From an uncultured Lachnospiraceae bacterium (GTDB taxonomy: Bacteria > Bacillota > Clostridia > Lachnospirales > Lachnospiraceae): 38,071 nt of DNA. The first letter of the stretch is position 1. Each line of letters opens with the position of its first letter. Shown here piece after piece: positions 1 through 7,421 of the stretch. A program made the position numbers and the translations under genes. The notes below the pieces were generated by a model that worked only from the letters and a program-made list of their open reading frames with translations, was not told the DNA's origin and searched no databases. Where the stretch lies: NCBI GenBank assembly GCA_947626745.1, contig CANQTF010000018.1, positions 1 through 38,071 of the forward strand, in the 5' to 3' direction.

Positions 1-266
1 TTATCCGTCTGTCCTCATTTGCAAAAGGGAAGATGTTTTTTATCAAGGTGGAAAACAGCTTTGACGGGAAGGTGGTGAGAAAAAAAGGAATGGAATTTCC
101 GGCGACTGACAAGCCGGACAAAAAGACACATGGGATAGGGCTTGCCAATATCAAAAGCACCGCAGAGAAATATCATGGCGGGGTGGACTGGCAGGCGCAG
201 GACGGGGTGTTTACCCTGACAGTTATGTTGAAAAACGAAAGGAGTACAGAAAATGAGTATCGGTAA
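1..266 (+). CDS. GHKL-type sensor histidine kinase, C-terminal end (partial)
   Basis: The reading frame is open from base 3 and the gene begins outside the window. About 87 residues are visible. They contain the G2 box of a GHKL ATPase (HGIGLANIKSTAEKYHGG, near bases 129-182), followed by the usual final beta strands (FTLTVMLKN). This is the ATP-binding end of a sensor kinase of the AgrC/VirS style, which would phosphorylate a LytTR or similar regulator; the N-terminal sensor is not seen, so the signal is unknown. The stop overlaps the ATG of the next gene (253) by 14 bases, so translation is probably coupled, and the kinase may control or be co-expressed with the downstream paralogue cluster. 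The family call is firm; the subgroup is inference. Confidence 0.75.
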   Translation, partial: IRLSSFAKGKMFFIKVENSFDGKVVRKKGMEFPATDKPDKKTHGIGLANIKSTAEKYHGGVDWQAQDGVFTLTVMLKNERSTENEYR

Positions 267-999
267 TGTAAACAGTGCGCTGATGGCGGCATATCAGTAT
301 GCAAATAAGACACAGAAAGGCAATGCGGCGGAAAAGACCAGCTTTGCGGATACCGTAAAGCAGACAGCGGAGAGCAGTTCCGCAGATCGGACAGAGCAGT
401 ATGTAGAGTATCTGAAACAGCGGTATGGCGCAAATGTGATGGTGAAAAATATCGGTCACGACCAACGAAGTGTTGATAATTTCGGCGCAAGCATAGCGGG
501 ATTTAATAATGTCGCAATCGCTCCGAATATTGTGGAACAGATGGCGAACGACCCGGAAAAAGCAGCCTATTATGAACAGAAAATTCAGAAAGCGCTTGCT
601 GATTTTCCCAAACATCAGGCGATAGCGTCAATGAATGGATTCGAGGTATCTTCTTATGCGGTGGGTATTGATGAGAATGGTGTGGTGCATAAATATCTTA
701 CCGGAGACCTAAAACCGGAAGTACGGGCGAAGATTGAAGCAAAAATCAAGGCAGAGCAGGCAGCAAAACGGGAAAGACGGGAAAGGTATCAGGAACTTTC
801 CGAGGAAGCGGCGGAAAAGCGTAGAGAGCTTGCAGAACTGCAATATCATCAACAGCTTATGTCAGATGCGTTGCAAAAGAGCAGCCTTGTTACGGATGCA
901 AATTATCATTTCATCAGTCAGCCGCAGATGTCAGCGGCGGCAGCAGCTTATGAGAGCGCAATCAGCACATACAGCAGCAGTACGCTTGGGGATATTTGA
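253..999 (+). CDS. Type A paralogue 1, unknown function
   Basis: 248 residues with no signal peptide or membrane segment. Start ATG 253 has AAAGGAG about 9 bases upstream and overlaps the kinase stop. The N-terminus (MSIGN, then AAYQYANKTQKGNAAEKTSF) is shared with the genes at 2151 and 3860. The centre has the phrase IAPNIVEQMANDPEKAAYYE, also in the 2151 product. The C-terminal third is a charged helix rich in R/E/K (about residues 165-205), then a low-complexity tail SAAAAAYESAISTYSSS. I do not recognise a catalytic motif; the family may be one of the Firmicutes DUFs (DUF6033 comes to mind from memory, unverified). It pairs with the type B gene 12 bases downstream, and the alternation repeats twice more in the cluster. 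Confidence 0.75.
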   Translation: MSIGNVNSALMAAYQYANKTQKGNAAEKTSFADTVKQTAESSSADRTEQYVEYLKQRYGANVMVKNIGHDQRSVDNFGASIAGFNNVAIAPNIVEQMANDPEKAAYYEQKIQKALADFPKHQAIASMNGFEVSSYAVGIDENGVVHKYLTGDLKPEVRAKIEAKIKAEQAAKRERRERYQELSEEAAEKRRELAELQYHQQLMSDALQKSSLVTDANYHFISQPQMSAAAAAYESAISTYSSSTLGDI

Positions 1000-1011
1000 C
1001 AGGGAGGTGTT

Positions 1012-1596
1012 TTGGCTTTGGAAATGGTAAATAAGATAAATGTTGGTTTATATACAAGTGAATACAGAAAAACAGCGGTAAACCAACAGGAAAAATTCAG
1101 TGTCGGGGAAGTGAATGCTTCCGATGCGGATGAAAGACTGTTGGGGATAGGTTTCTTAAAGGGTTCAGGCAATATGCACTACGGAATGAGAGCCGAATAT
1201 GCAGAGGATTATTCTGAGGATAATCCAATCATAACGGTAAGGGTTCAGAAAGGAAACGGCAAGGCGGATGAATATAACATAGATGTCCGCAAAGTCAATC
1301 CTCAGACGGCAAGCGAGATAGAGATGTTTGCATTGTGCAGTTATGCCGATGCGAACGGCACTGGCACAGGAGAAACTTTCGGCAGTTGGCAGACCTTGAA
1401 TTATTATAGGAATAACGCCGCACATAACGGGTACTTTGAAATGACAAATACGATGGATCATTTTAGGAGCGTAAAACAGGACTGGATTTCCATGATCGGT
1501 GCAATGATTGGCGATTACATGGGTTCCGGTCTGTTCAGGCAGGCAATGGACGGAAGAATGCTGCTGGGTATGTTTAGCAGTTTCATACACGGTTGA
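1012..1596 (+). CDS. Type B paralogue 1, unknown function
   Basis: 194 residues from TTG 1012, which lies 4 bases after GGAGG; TTG 1018 and ATG 1024 are alternatives. The ATG 1024 form (MVNKINVGLYTSEY) aligns best with the starts of the other type B genes (MGINGISSGYYEARY at 2973, MAVNGISGNYYSAEY at 4526), but is far from the ribosome-binding site. The middle carries the type B core, a YxVxVRKVNPQTASEIEMFA-like segment matching VDPISADYLDMFAYSS and VDPRGCNTYEMYAYAA in the other two. No signal peptide and no known active site. It is the most diverged type B member. Function unknown; co-transcribed with the type A gene just upstream. Confidence 0.65.
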   Translation: MALEMVNKINVGLYTSEYRKTAVNQQEKFSVGEVNASDADERLLGIGFLKGSGNMHYGMRAEYAEDYSEDNPIITVRVQKGNGKADEYNIDVRKVNPQTASEIEMFALCSYADANGTGTGETFGSWQTLNYYRNNAAHNGYFEMTNTMDHFRSVKQDWISMIGAMIGDYMGSGLFRQAMDGRMLLGMFSSFIHG

Positions 1597-1643
1597 CATG
1601 ATCCGAAATGATTTTGTTTTCAAAATAGTATAGGAAAGGTTGG

Positions 1644-2018
1644 ATGAAAATGAGTATAACAATAAGCAACAATTACAATGATATTCCGATTGTGTATACG
1701 GGCGATTCTGACAAAAAGCAGGTTTTTGAATTTGATAGCGAAGGCACAATGCGATTTGACAGAGAACTGGCAAAGGCACAGTTTTCCGGTCAGCCCACTT
1801 TCGGAACAGCAATGACGAGAGAGGAATTGTTTCGATCCATTGATGAAGAACTGGAAAAAAATAAGAAATTATTTGGGAAAACAGAGGCGGATTGGATCAA
1901 AGAACACTGTCCGAATTGGAGAACTGCAACATTTAAATTTGTAGGGGAAGATAAAACCTATTCCTATTTTGAGTGGATTGAAGAATGGGAAAAAAGACAC
2001 CCTGAACATAAAAAATAA
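1644..2018 (+). CDS. Small acidic protein of unknown function
   Basis: 124 residues. ATG 1644 and ATG 1650 are both possible after AGGAAAGG; 1650 has the better spacing. The protein has no signal peptide or membrane segment, is rich in K/E/W in the second half (EWIEEWEKRHPEHKK at the end), and does not match either paralogue type around it. It sits between the first and second A-B pairs in the same orientation, so it may be a partner protein of the cluster, but nothing in the sequence says what it does. Confidence 0.6.
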   Translation: MKMSITISNNYNDIPIVYTGDSDKKQVFEFDSEGTMRFDRELAKAQFSGQPTFGTAMTREELFRSIDEELEKNKKLFGKTEADWIKEHCPNWRTATFKFVGEDKTYSYFEWIEEWEKRHPEHKK

Positions 2019-2045
2019 TTGCTTGGACCTTATAGGGGAGCAAAG

Positions 2046-2096
2046 GCGCTGCCAAAGTGCGGCAGCGCAGGACGGTTCTGACCGACAGAGGAACCG
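2046..2096 (+). ncRNA. Tandem hairpin element, copy 1 (candidate structured leader)
   Basis: Two hairpins in the spacer before the second type A gene. The first is a perfect 8-bp stem GCGCTGCC/GGCAGCGC with a 7-nt loop (2046-2068). The second has stem CGGTTC/GAACCG (2073-2078 and 2091-2096) around the 12-nt loop TGACCGACAGAG, followed by CAAAAAAAT. The second hairpin recurs at 2918-2943 with a nearly identical loop and a changed but still paired stem. It could be an attenuator or a translational control element. Confidence 0.45.
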
Positions 2097-2150
2097 CAAA
2101 AAAATAGAAAAGCGACGGTAGACATTTGGAAACGGAAGGAGCAGAAGAAA

Positions 2151-2879
2151 ATGGATATTGGAAATATAAACAGCACATGGGCGGCATATCGGTATGCAAA
2201 TAAGACACAGAAAGGCAATGCGGCGGAAAAGACCAACTTTGCGGACACGGTCAAGCAGACAGCGGAGAGCAGTTTGGCAGATCGGACGGAAGCGTACAAG
2301 GATTATCTGAAACAAAAGTATGGGAATGTGCGCTATGAAAGCGTTGGCAGAGATCAGAAAAGTCTTGACCGAGTTGGAAAAGGCATGAGTGGAAATGACG
2401 TTATTATTGCCCCAAATATTGTGGAGGAGATGGCGAACGATCCGGAAAAAGCGGCTTACTATGAAGGAAAAATAGACGATTTTTTTAATGCAATTCCCAG
2501 ACTAAAAACACAGTTCGCAGCACAGGGATTGAATTATACACCTGGTGGTGTCGTAATTCATGAGGACGGGAGAGTGACTTATATCGGCGGTTGTGATAAC
2601 GATACGCCGGAAACCAGAGCAAAGATCAAGGCGGAGCAGGAAGCAAAGCGGGGAAGACGGGAGAAATATCAGGAGTTTGCCGCAGAAGCAGCTAAGAAGC
2701 GCAGAGAGTTTGCCGAATTGCAATATCATAAGATGCTTATGGCAGATAACTTTCAAAAAAGCGGATTCGGTATGGCAAATTATCATTTCCTCGGTCAGCC
2801 GCAGATGTCAGCGGCGGCAGCGGCTTATGAGAGCGCAATCAGCACATACAGCAGCAGTGCAATAGGTAATATTTTATAA
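2151..2879 (+). CDS. Type A paralogue 2, unknown function
   Basis: 242 residues, ATG 2151 after GGAAGGAG. Closest relative of the gene at 253: the N-terminus (AAYRYANKTQKGNAAEKTNF), the central IAPNIVEEMANDPEKAAYYE segment, the charged helix and the tail SAAAAAYESAISTYSSS are all shared, and the DNA is visibly similar (for example around 2190-2285 against 290-375). The middle section (2440-2620) differs more. No signal peptide, membrane segment or recognised motif. The likely origin is tandem duplication of an A-B unit. Function unknown. Confidence 0.75.
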   Translation: MDIGNINSTWAAYRYANKTQKGNAAEKTNFADTVKQTAESSLADRTEAYKDYLKQKYGNVRYESVGRDQKSLDRVGKGMSGNDVIIAPNIVEEMANDPEKAAYYEGKIDDFFNAIPRLKTQFAAQGLNYTPGGVVIHEDGRVTYIGGCDNDTPETRAKIKAEQEAKRGRREKYQEFAAEAAKKRREFAELQYHKMLMADNFQKSGFGMANYHFLGQPQMSAAAAAYESAISTYSSSAIGNIL

Positions 2880-2889
2880 AAGGCAGTAT

Positions 2890-2943
2890 ATGCCCGGACT
2901 TAGCATAAGGGGGCATGGCGGTTCTGATTGACAGAGGGACTGC
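2890..2943 (+). ncRNA. Tandem hairpin element, copy 2 (candidate structured leader)
   Basis: Spacer before the second type B gene. First hairpin ATGCCC/GGGCAT (2890-2895, 2911-2916). Second hairpin GCGGTTC/GGACTGC (2918-2924, 2937-2943; two G-U pairs) with the 12-nt loop TGATTGACAGAG. The loop matches 10 of 12 positions of copy 1 at 2079-2090, while the stem has changed in a pairing-preserving way. This supports an RNA structure rather than chance, but two copies are thin evidence. Confidence 0.45.
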
Positions 2944-2972
2944 ACAATAATACATAGAATGGAGGACTGAAA

Positions 2973-3809
2973 ATGGGTATCAATGGAATATCATCAGGAT
3001 ATTATGAGGCAAGATATACAAATGTAAAAAACAAAGCGAATACGCGTTTTGTGGGAAACATGGGCAAGACCGCAGCAACACAAAACGCTTCGTTTGTGCT
3101 GCACATTTCCGACGAGGCAGACGGGGAGGCGATTGGTTCCAGTACAGATAGGCGCGGTTCTGTGACTGTATACAAGCCGAAAGATTTTGATCCGTCACAT
3201 CCGGTTTATAAAGTGAAAGCGTGGGACGTTAAAGGCAGCGTGACAGCGGAGCGCATGGTGGATGTCGCGGAGGTCGATCCGATCAGTGCAGATTATCTGG
3301 ATATGTTCGCCTATTCCAGCCATTTGGCGGATAGTGGAAAATGCCCTGATGCACAGGGCGCTTTCATAGGCGCAAATGCAAATTACAATGCTGACAGCGG
3401 GTATTCCTATTTTGATAAAGCAAATTGGTTTGGCATGGTCAAGGATATGATGCAGATGCAGTATGATGTCGGAAATCTGGCGGGTTATGCAAAATATAAG
3501 CAGTTTTGGGATTCCTTGCCGTCCTGCTCGGAAACGGTCATGCGGGCATATGACAAAACTCTGAAAGAGACAGAGATCGATCCATTTCCAATGAACCGTA
3601 TATCAACAGCGCTTGTTATCCATGTTGAACAAGGAAAAGAACAGCTAAGTTCCGATTTTTTGGGAAACACTGTTGAATCAGCAACAGCTATGGTAAAAAA
3701 AATCTTGGAAAGGATTTATAACCCTATATCTCCGCCGATGCATCCTGAGTTTGCGGCAGAGGAACGTAAGTTTTACGAAAGGTTTTTGGATAATTTGAAT
3801 GCTTTATAA
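2973..3809 (+). CDS. Type B paralogue 2 with type A-like C-terminal module
   Basis: 278 residues, ATG 2973 after GGAGGACTGAAA. The N-terminal 195 residues are a type B protein: MGINGISSGYYEARYTN start, a VYKVKAWDVKGSVTAER strand region, then VDPISADYLDMFAYSS. The last 75 residues (about 3585-3806) differ from type B1 and resemble the C-terminus of the type A gene at 3860: LGNTVESATAMVKKIL against LGSTVQSAIGAVNKWM, and ERKFYERFLDNL against ERRFYESFLDKL. So it is longer than the other type B members because of an exchanged module. No signal peptide. Function unknown. Confidence 0.75.
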   Translation: MGINGISSGYYEARYTNVKNKANTRFVGNMGKTAATQNASFVLHISDEADGEAIGSSTDRRGSVTVYKPKDFDPSHPVYKVKAWDVKGSVTAERMVDVAEVDPISADYLDMFAYSSHLADSGKCPDAQGAFIGANANYNADSGYSYFDKANWFGMVKDMMQMQYDVGNLAGYAKYKQFWDSLPSCSETVMRAYDKTLKETEIDPFPMNRISTALVIHVEQGKEQLSSDFLGNTVESATAMVKKILERIYNPISPPMHPEFAAEERKFYERFLDNLNAL

Positions 3810-3839
3810 ATGGATCAAAACGATTAGTTTTGTAACCAT
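3809..3839 (+). other. Intergenic hairpin
   Basis: ATGG-AT-CAAAAC-GATTA-GTTTTG-TAA-CCAT forms a 6-bp plus 4-bp interrupted stem between the second type B gene and the third type A gene. There is no T tract, so it is not a classical terminator; it may stabilise or process the mRNA. Confidence 0.35.
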
Positions 3840-3859
3840 ATAGCGAAGGAGTGTAGAAA

Positions 3860-4420
3860 ATGAGCATTGGAAATATAGGCGGCAGTTTAGCGGCATACCA
3901 GTACGCAAACAAGACACAGAAAAACAGTGCGGCGGAAAAGGCCAGCTTCGCAGACACGGTCAAGAATTTCGCAGAGACAGCCGCACAGAAGGCGGCAGAA
4001 GCAGATGCGGCGGGAAATTCGGCGGAAAAATATCCGGCTGTCTTGGACTATATTGGATATAATGCACCGGAGAAAGTGAAACAGGCTTTTACGGAGGCAG
4101 AAAAAGAAACAGGAGGTTTTATTGACAGTGCAGGTATGTGGATCTCTGCAGACGGAAAACATTGCCAGATGACAAAGATGTTTGTAGAGAGATTTCTTAG
4201 GTGGTATAAAGGAGAATACAATCAGTCCGATATGCTGGGAAGCACAGTGCAGAGCGCCATTGGCGCGGTAAACAAATGGATGTATGAGCTGGATCATCCG
4301 TTAATCGGAGCAGCGCCGACCAGACAGGAAGACAGGTGGCTGGTGGAGAAAGAACGGCGGTTTTATGAGTCGTTTCTTGACAAGCTGCTGCAGCTTTCCA
4401 AGCCGGATTTCTTTGATTAG
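3860..4420 (+). CDS. Type A paralogue 3, unknown function
   Basis: 186 residues, ATG 3860 with GAAGGAG about 9 bases upstream. The first 35 residues match the other type A genes (MSIGNIGGSLAAYQYANKTQ). The central type A segment and the Ser/Ala tail are absent. Instead the second half (about residues 115-186) is the same module found at the C-terminus of the type B gene at 2973 (LGSTVQSAIGAVNKWM, then ERRFYESFLDKLLQL). It is therefore a recombinant of a type A head and another tail. No membrane segment or signal peptide; function unknown. Confidence 0.7.
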   Translation: MSIGNIGGSLAAYQYANKTQKNSAAEKASFADTVKNFAETAAQKAAEADAAGNSAEKYPAVLDYIGYNAPEKVKQAFTEAEKETGGFIDSAGMWISADGKHCQMTKMFVERFLRWYKGEYNQSDMLGSTVQSAIGAVNKWMYELDHPLIGAAPTRQEDRWLVEKERRFYESFLDKLLQLSKPDFFD

Positions 4421-4525
4421 ATCAGCGCATGTGACGGTGTGCGATCTGTGTGAAACTTTTTCCGGAGCTGATTCGTGTTACTATAAAAGGAGTGGCGGAC
4501 GAGCCGCAGAACGGGAGGAATGAAA

Positions 4526-5092
4526 ATGGCTGTCAATGGCATATCAGGGAATTATTACAGCGCGGAATATACGAATAACAAAACGCCGGGGACGGCAGAC
4601 AAAGATTTCGCAGATCGGATCAACGATATCGCGAAGAGCGCAGAACCGGAGGAGACAGGGAATGACAAAGAGAAGCCGGTGTTCAGATGGCTGTATTCGG
4701 CAGACGGTTCTACCGGAGAAGTGTATAAGGCGCAGAGCGATACCTTGGAGCATCCGGTATACAGAGTAAAGTCATGGGATGCGGCGGGAAAGCTGACAGA
4801 GCGCGTGATCGATGTCTCGCAGGTGGATCCGAGAGGCTGCAATACTTATGAGATGTATGCCTATGCCGCAGACCTGAAGGAGACGGGAAAGGGCAGCTTC
4901 GAGGAAACGGTGCTGCATGCCGCAAGCGCAAGGGCGGCAGCGGGAGCGGGACAGAACGCGTTGGCCTCATGGGATTATCTGCAGGACATCGACTGGGCGG
5001 AAACGGCGCAGGAGCTGATGCGGTCCGCATATAATTATGGAGACCTTCAGGGATATTGGTCCTGGAAGCAGTTTCTGGGATTTTTGCAGTAA
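4526..5092 (+). CDS. Type B paralogue 3, unknown function
   Basis: 188 residues from ATG 4526, chosen over ATG 4520 because it has 7-base spacing to GGGAGGA and its product (MAVNGISGNYYSAEYTN) aligns with the start of the gene at 2973. The type B core is clear: VYRVKSWDAAGKLTERVIDV, then VDPRGCNTYEMYAYAA. It ends with a helical Ala-rich section (about residues 125-185) and lacks the extra C-terminal module of the second type B gene. It is the last gene of the cluster, followed by hairpins and a terminator. Function unknown. Confidence 0.7.
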   Translation: MAVNGISGNYYSAEYTNNKTPGTADKDFADRINDIAKSAEPEETGNDKEKPVFRWLYSADGSTGEVYKAQSDTLEHPVYRVKSWDAAGKLTERVIDVSQVDPRGCNTYEMYAYAADLKETGKGSFEETVLHAASARAAAGAGQNALASWDYLQDIDWAETAQELMRSAYNYGDLQGYWSWKQFLGFLQ

Positions 5093-5442
5093 CGGTCGAG
5101 CATTTCAGGCTCTCAGCGCAGGGACGGTTGTGGACGTAAAGGTTTGCGGCCGTCCTTATGATTTATGGCATTGTAGAAAGCTTTTGGCTGCGATTAAGAA
5201 CTTGACTTTTACGAATTTTTCTCGGTTGTATTTACTTTTAATTTGTGTGAGGCTATTATGGTAATAGCCTCAAGTTTTTTAGCTTTCAAGAATGAAAGGG
5301 TGTGTTTTGGGAATTTAGCAAAAGATTCTGTTTTATTTAGAAGCAGAATGGTGAAGTTGTTATAAGCAACGCTTCTGCATAGGCGGCTCGCAGATCGTAG
5401 ACGGATTTGTTTAATTAAAAAGAATTAATGGAGGATTCAACA
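5093..5442 (+). other. Gene-free spacer before the methylase
   Basis: 350 bases without a credible gene. It holds a GGACGG/CCGTCC hairpin (5122-5155), the terminator at 5249-5280, and an interrupted inverted repeat AGAAGC...GTTG...CAAC...GCTTCT in about 5340-5375. Base composition changes here from moderate GC to AT-rich. I see no convincing sigma-A promoter for the methylase. Confidence 0.5.
5249..5280 (+). terminator. Rho-independent terminator of the paralogue cluster
   Basis: Perfect 10-bp stem GAGGCTATTA/TAATAGCCTC with a TGG loop, followed by AAGTTTTTT. Confidence 0.85.
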
Positions 5443-7257
5443 ATGTCTTTTCTTGAAAGAGCAATAAGGGATGGATATGCTTATATATCAGGGGTAGAGA
5501 ATAAGCAAAAAATCACTTATATTACATCCGATAGTCATATTGAAAACTATAATGAGCCGGAAGAAAAAGTTCGTGCCGAATTTTGGGCTGAACTTATTTA
5601 TAAATATGAGTACCCTGTAAATCGAGTTAAGGTTGAAGTAGTTGTTCCTGATCGATTACCGACTAATCGTGCGGATATAGTTATATTCAGTGATGATGAA
5701 TGCAAGCGCCCATATGCTGTTGTTGAATGTAAGCGGGAGGGTGTTACCGATGCAGAGTTTACGCAAGCGATTGAGCAAGGCGTTGGGAACGCTACGTGGG
5801 TAAAACTTCGTGCAGAGTATGTTGTTATTGTTGCGGGCAGCACTCGTCGAGTTTTAGATGTATCTGATAAATTTGGTGTTTTGGAACGCGAACAGAATAT
5901 TCTTGCCGATTTGCCCAAGGCATACGGCAAACCGCAGGAATTCAGATTTTATAAAGGTATGCAGAATGATATACAAGCCGTAGACCGTGAAGATTTGATT
6001 ACTGCTATTAAAAAATGTCATAATACGCTCTGGGGTGGCGGCCGCCTTTCGCCTCCCACAGCATTTGGCGAGCTTTGTAAGCTTATATTTGTGAAAATCA
6101 GCGATGAACAAAAACCTCGCAAGAACGGTGAACCTTATCAGTTTCAAATCAAAACACATGAACCGTCTTCAAAACTTGCAGAGCGCATAAATGCACTATA
6201 TGACGAGCAGAAAACGAAAGATCCAGAGGTATTCACGGAATCCATCAAAGTAGATGATCGAGTTCTCCGTACCGTTGTTTCGCATTTAGAAGCGATTAAT
6301 CTGAGCAAAACGGATCTTGATGTAAAAGGGGTTGCTTTTGAACAATTTATGGACGGTTTTTTTAAAGGCGATTTTGGTCAATATTTTACGCCGCGTCCGA
6401 TTATTGAGTTTTGTGTTAAAATGATGAAGCCGGAGCAGGATTGGAACGTACTTGATCCGGCTTGTGGCTCTGGCGGCTTTTTACTCCACGCGCTCGACTA
6501 TATGCGCAAACAGGCAGATGAGTATTTTGATAAAGAAGCGCAGCCAGTGGAATACTTCAATTACTGGCATGATTTTGCTGAAAAGCACCTTTATGGTATT
6601 GAAATTAATGATGAAATTGCTCGTGTTGCAAAAATGAATATGATTGTCCATGACGATGGCCATACAAATGTAATCAGCTATGATGCGTTGGACAACATTG
6701 AAAAGATGTACGACCATAACAAAGGCTTTACTGAAAATAGATTTGATTTGATTCTTACTAATCCGCCGTTCGGTTCTACAATTAATAAACTAGAAAAGCC
6801 GTATTTATCAAGCTATATATTAGGGAAAACAAAAGATGCGAAAGGCAGAGAAAAAGACCGTCCCCGTCAAAACTCGGAAGTTTTGTTTATTGAGCGTATT
6901 TGGGACTTTTTAAAGCCGGGGACAGGAAAGGCGGCAATTGTTCTTCCTGATGGCATTTTAACAAACAGTTCATCCCAGTATGTAAGAGATTTTATTCTGG
7001 AAAAGTTCCAACTGCTTGCGGTTGTGAGTTTGCCGCAGTGTGCTTTTGCGCACTTCGGAGCGGGTGTAAAGGCATCTATTATCTTTGTTCGTAAGCGCAA
7101 GGCAGATGAAAAGCCGGATGAGAATGAACCAATCTTTATGGCGGCTCCAGAGTTGATAGGCTATGATGCAACTGGGCGTAAAACGGACACACAGCTTGAT
7201 GAGATTGTTATAAAATTTGAGGAATTTCAAAAAGACGCAACGCCTTTTTTTGCGTAA
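5443..7257 (+). CDS. hsdM: Type I restriction-modification DNA methylase (HsdM-like) with HsdR-N-like domain
   Basis: 604 residues from ATG 5443, chosen because GGAGG ends 8 bases upstream; ATG 5428 overlaps that site. It transfers methyl from S-adenosylmethionine to adenine N6 in a sequence set by the HsdS subunit. Residues about 30-150 look like the HsdR N-terminal fold (RADIVIFSDDECKRPYAVVE), a fusion common in one HsdM subgroup. The N6-methylase part has FGQYFTPRPIIEF, the AdoMet motif LDPACGSGGF (about residue 337) and the catalytic NPPFG (about residue 440). The gene looks intact. It is AT-rich compared with ychF or the dcw genes, consistent with horizontal acquisition. Its partner hsdS is only a fragment and no hsdR is present, so it is probably an orphan methylase. 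Confidence 0.88.
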   Translation: MSFLERAIRDGYAYISGVENKQKITYITSDSHIENYNEPEEKVRAEFWAELIYKYEYPVNRVKVEVVVPDRLPTNRADIVIFSDDECKRPYAVVECKREGVTDAEFTQAIEQGVGNATWVKLRAEYVVIVAGSTRRVLDVSDKFGVLEREQNILADLPKAYGKPQEFRFYKGMQNDIQAVDREDLITAIKKCHNTLWGGGRLSPPTAFGELCKLIFVKISDEQKPRKNGEPYQFQIKTHEPSSKLAERINALYDEQKTKDPEVFTESIKVDDRVLRTVVSHLEAINLSKTDLDVKGVAFEQFMDGFFKGDFGQYFTPRPIIEFCVKMMKPEQDWNVLDPACGSGGFLLHALDYMRKQADEYFDKEAQPVEYFNYWHDFAEKHLYGIEINDEIARVAKMNMIVHDDGHTNVISYDALDNIEKMYDHNKGFTENRFDLILTNPPFGSTINKLEKPYLSSYILGKTKDAKGREKDRPRQNSEVLFIERIWDFLKPGTGKAAIVLPDGILTNSSSQYVRDFILEKFQLLAVVSLPQCAFAHFGAGVKASIIFVRKRKADEKPDENEPIFMAAPELIGYDATGRKTDTQLDEIVIKFEEFQKDATPFFA

Positions 7258-7421
7258 CCCCCGATGTTGATAGTCTTTGTACTTTTGCTATTAATCGGGG
7301 GGATATAGAAAAAAGATTAGATATTAATTATTACTTGCCTCAGTATAGTTTATTATTTGATAGACTGAAAAAAAGGTTTGGAACAAGATTAAAAACAATA
7401 GGGGAAATGAGCCTACGATAG
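7224..7421 (+). pseudogene. hsdS: hsdS 5' fragment (specificity subunit)
   Basis: A frame overlapping the methylase end reads PDVDSLCTFAINRGDIEKRL, then DINYYLPQYSLLFDRLKKRF and GTRLKTIGEM, and stops at 7419-7421. This is the typical N-terminus of a type I specificity subunit, where the first target-recognition domain begins. There is no ATG/GTG/TTG in frame; ATT 7224 (ISKRRNAFF) would be an unusual start, so initiation by coupling to hsdM is possible. About 50 residues survive of an expected 400 or so. The homology ends near 7408, where the next gene's frame becomes protease-like: a deletion junction. Confidence 0.65.
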
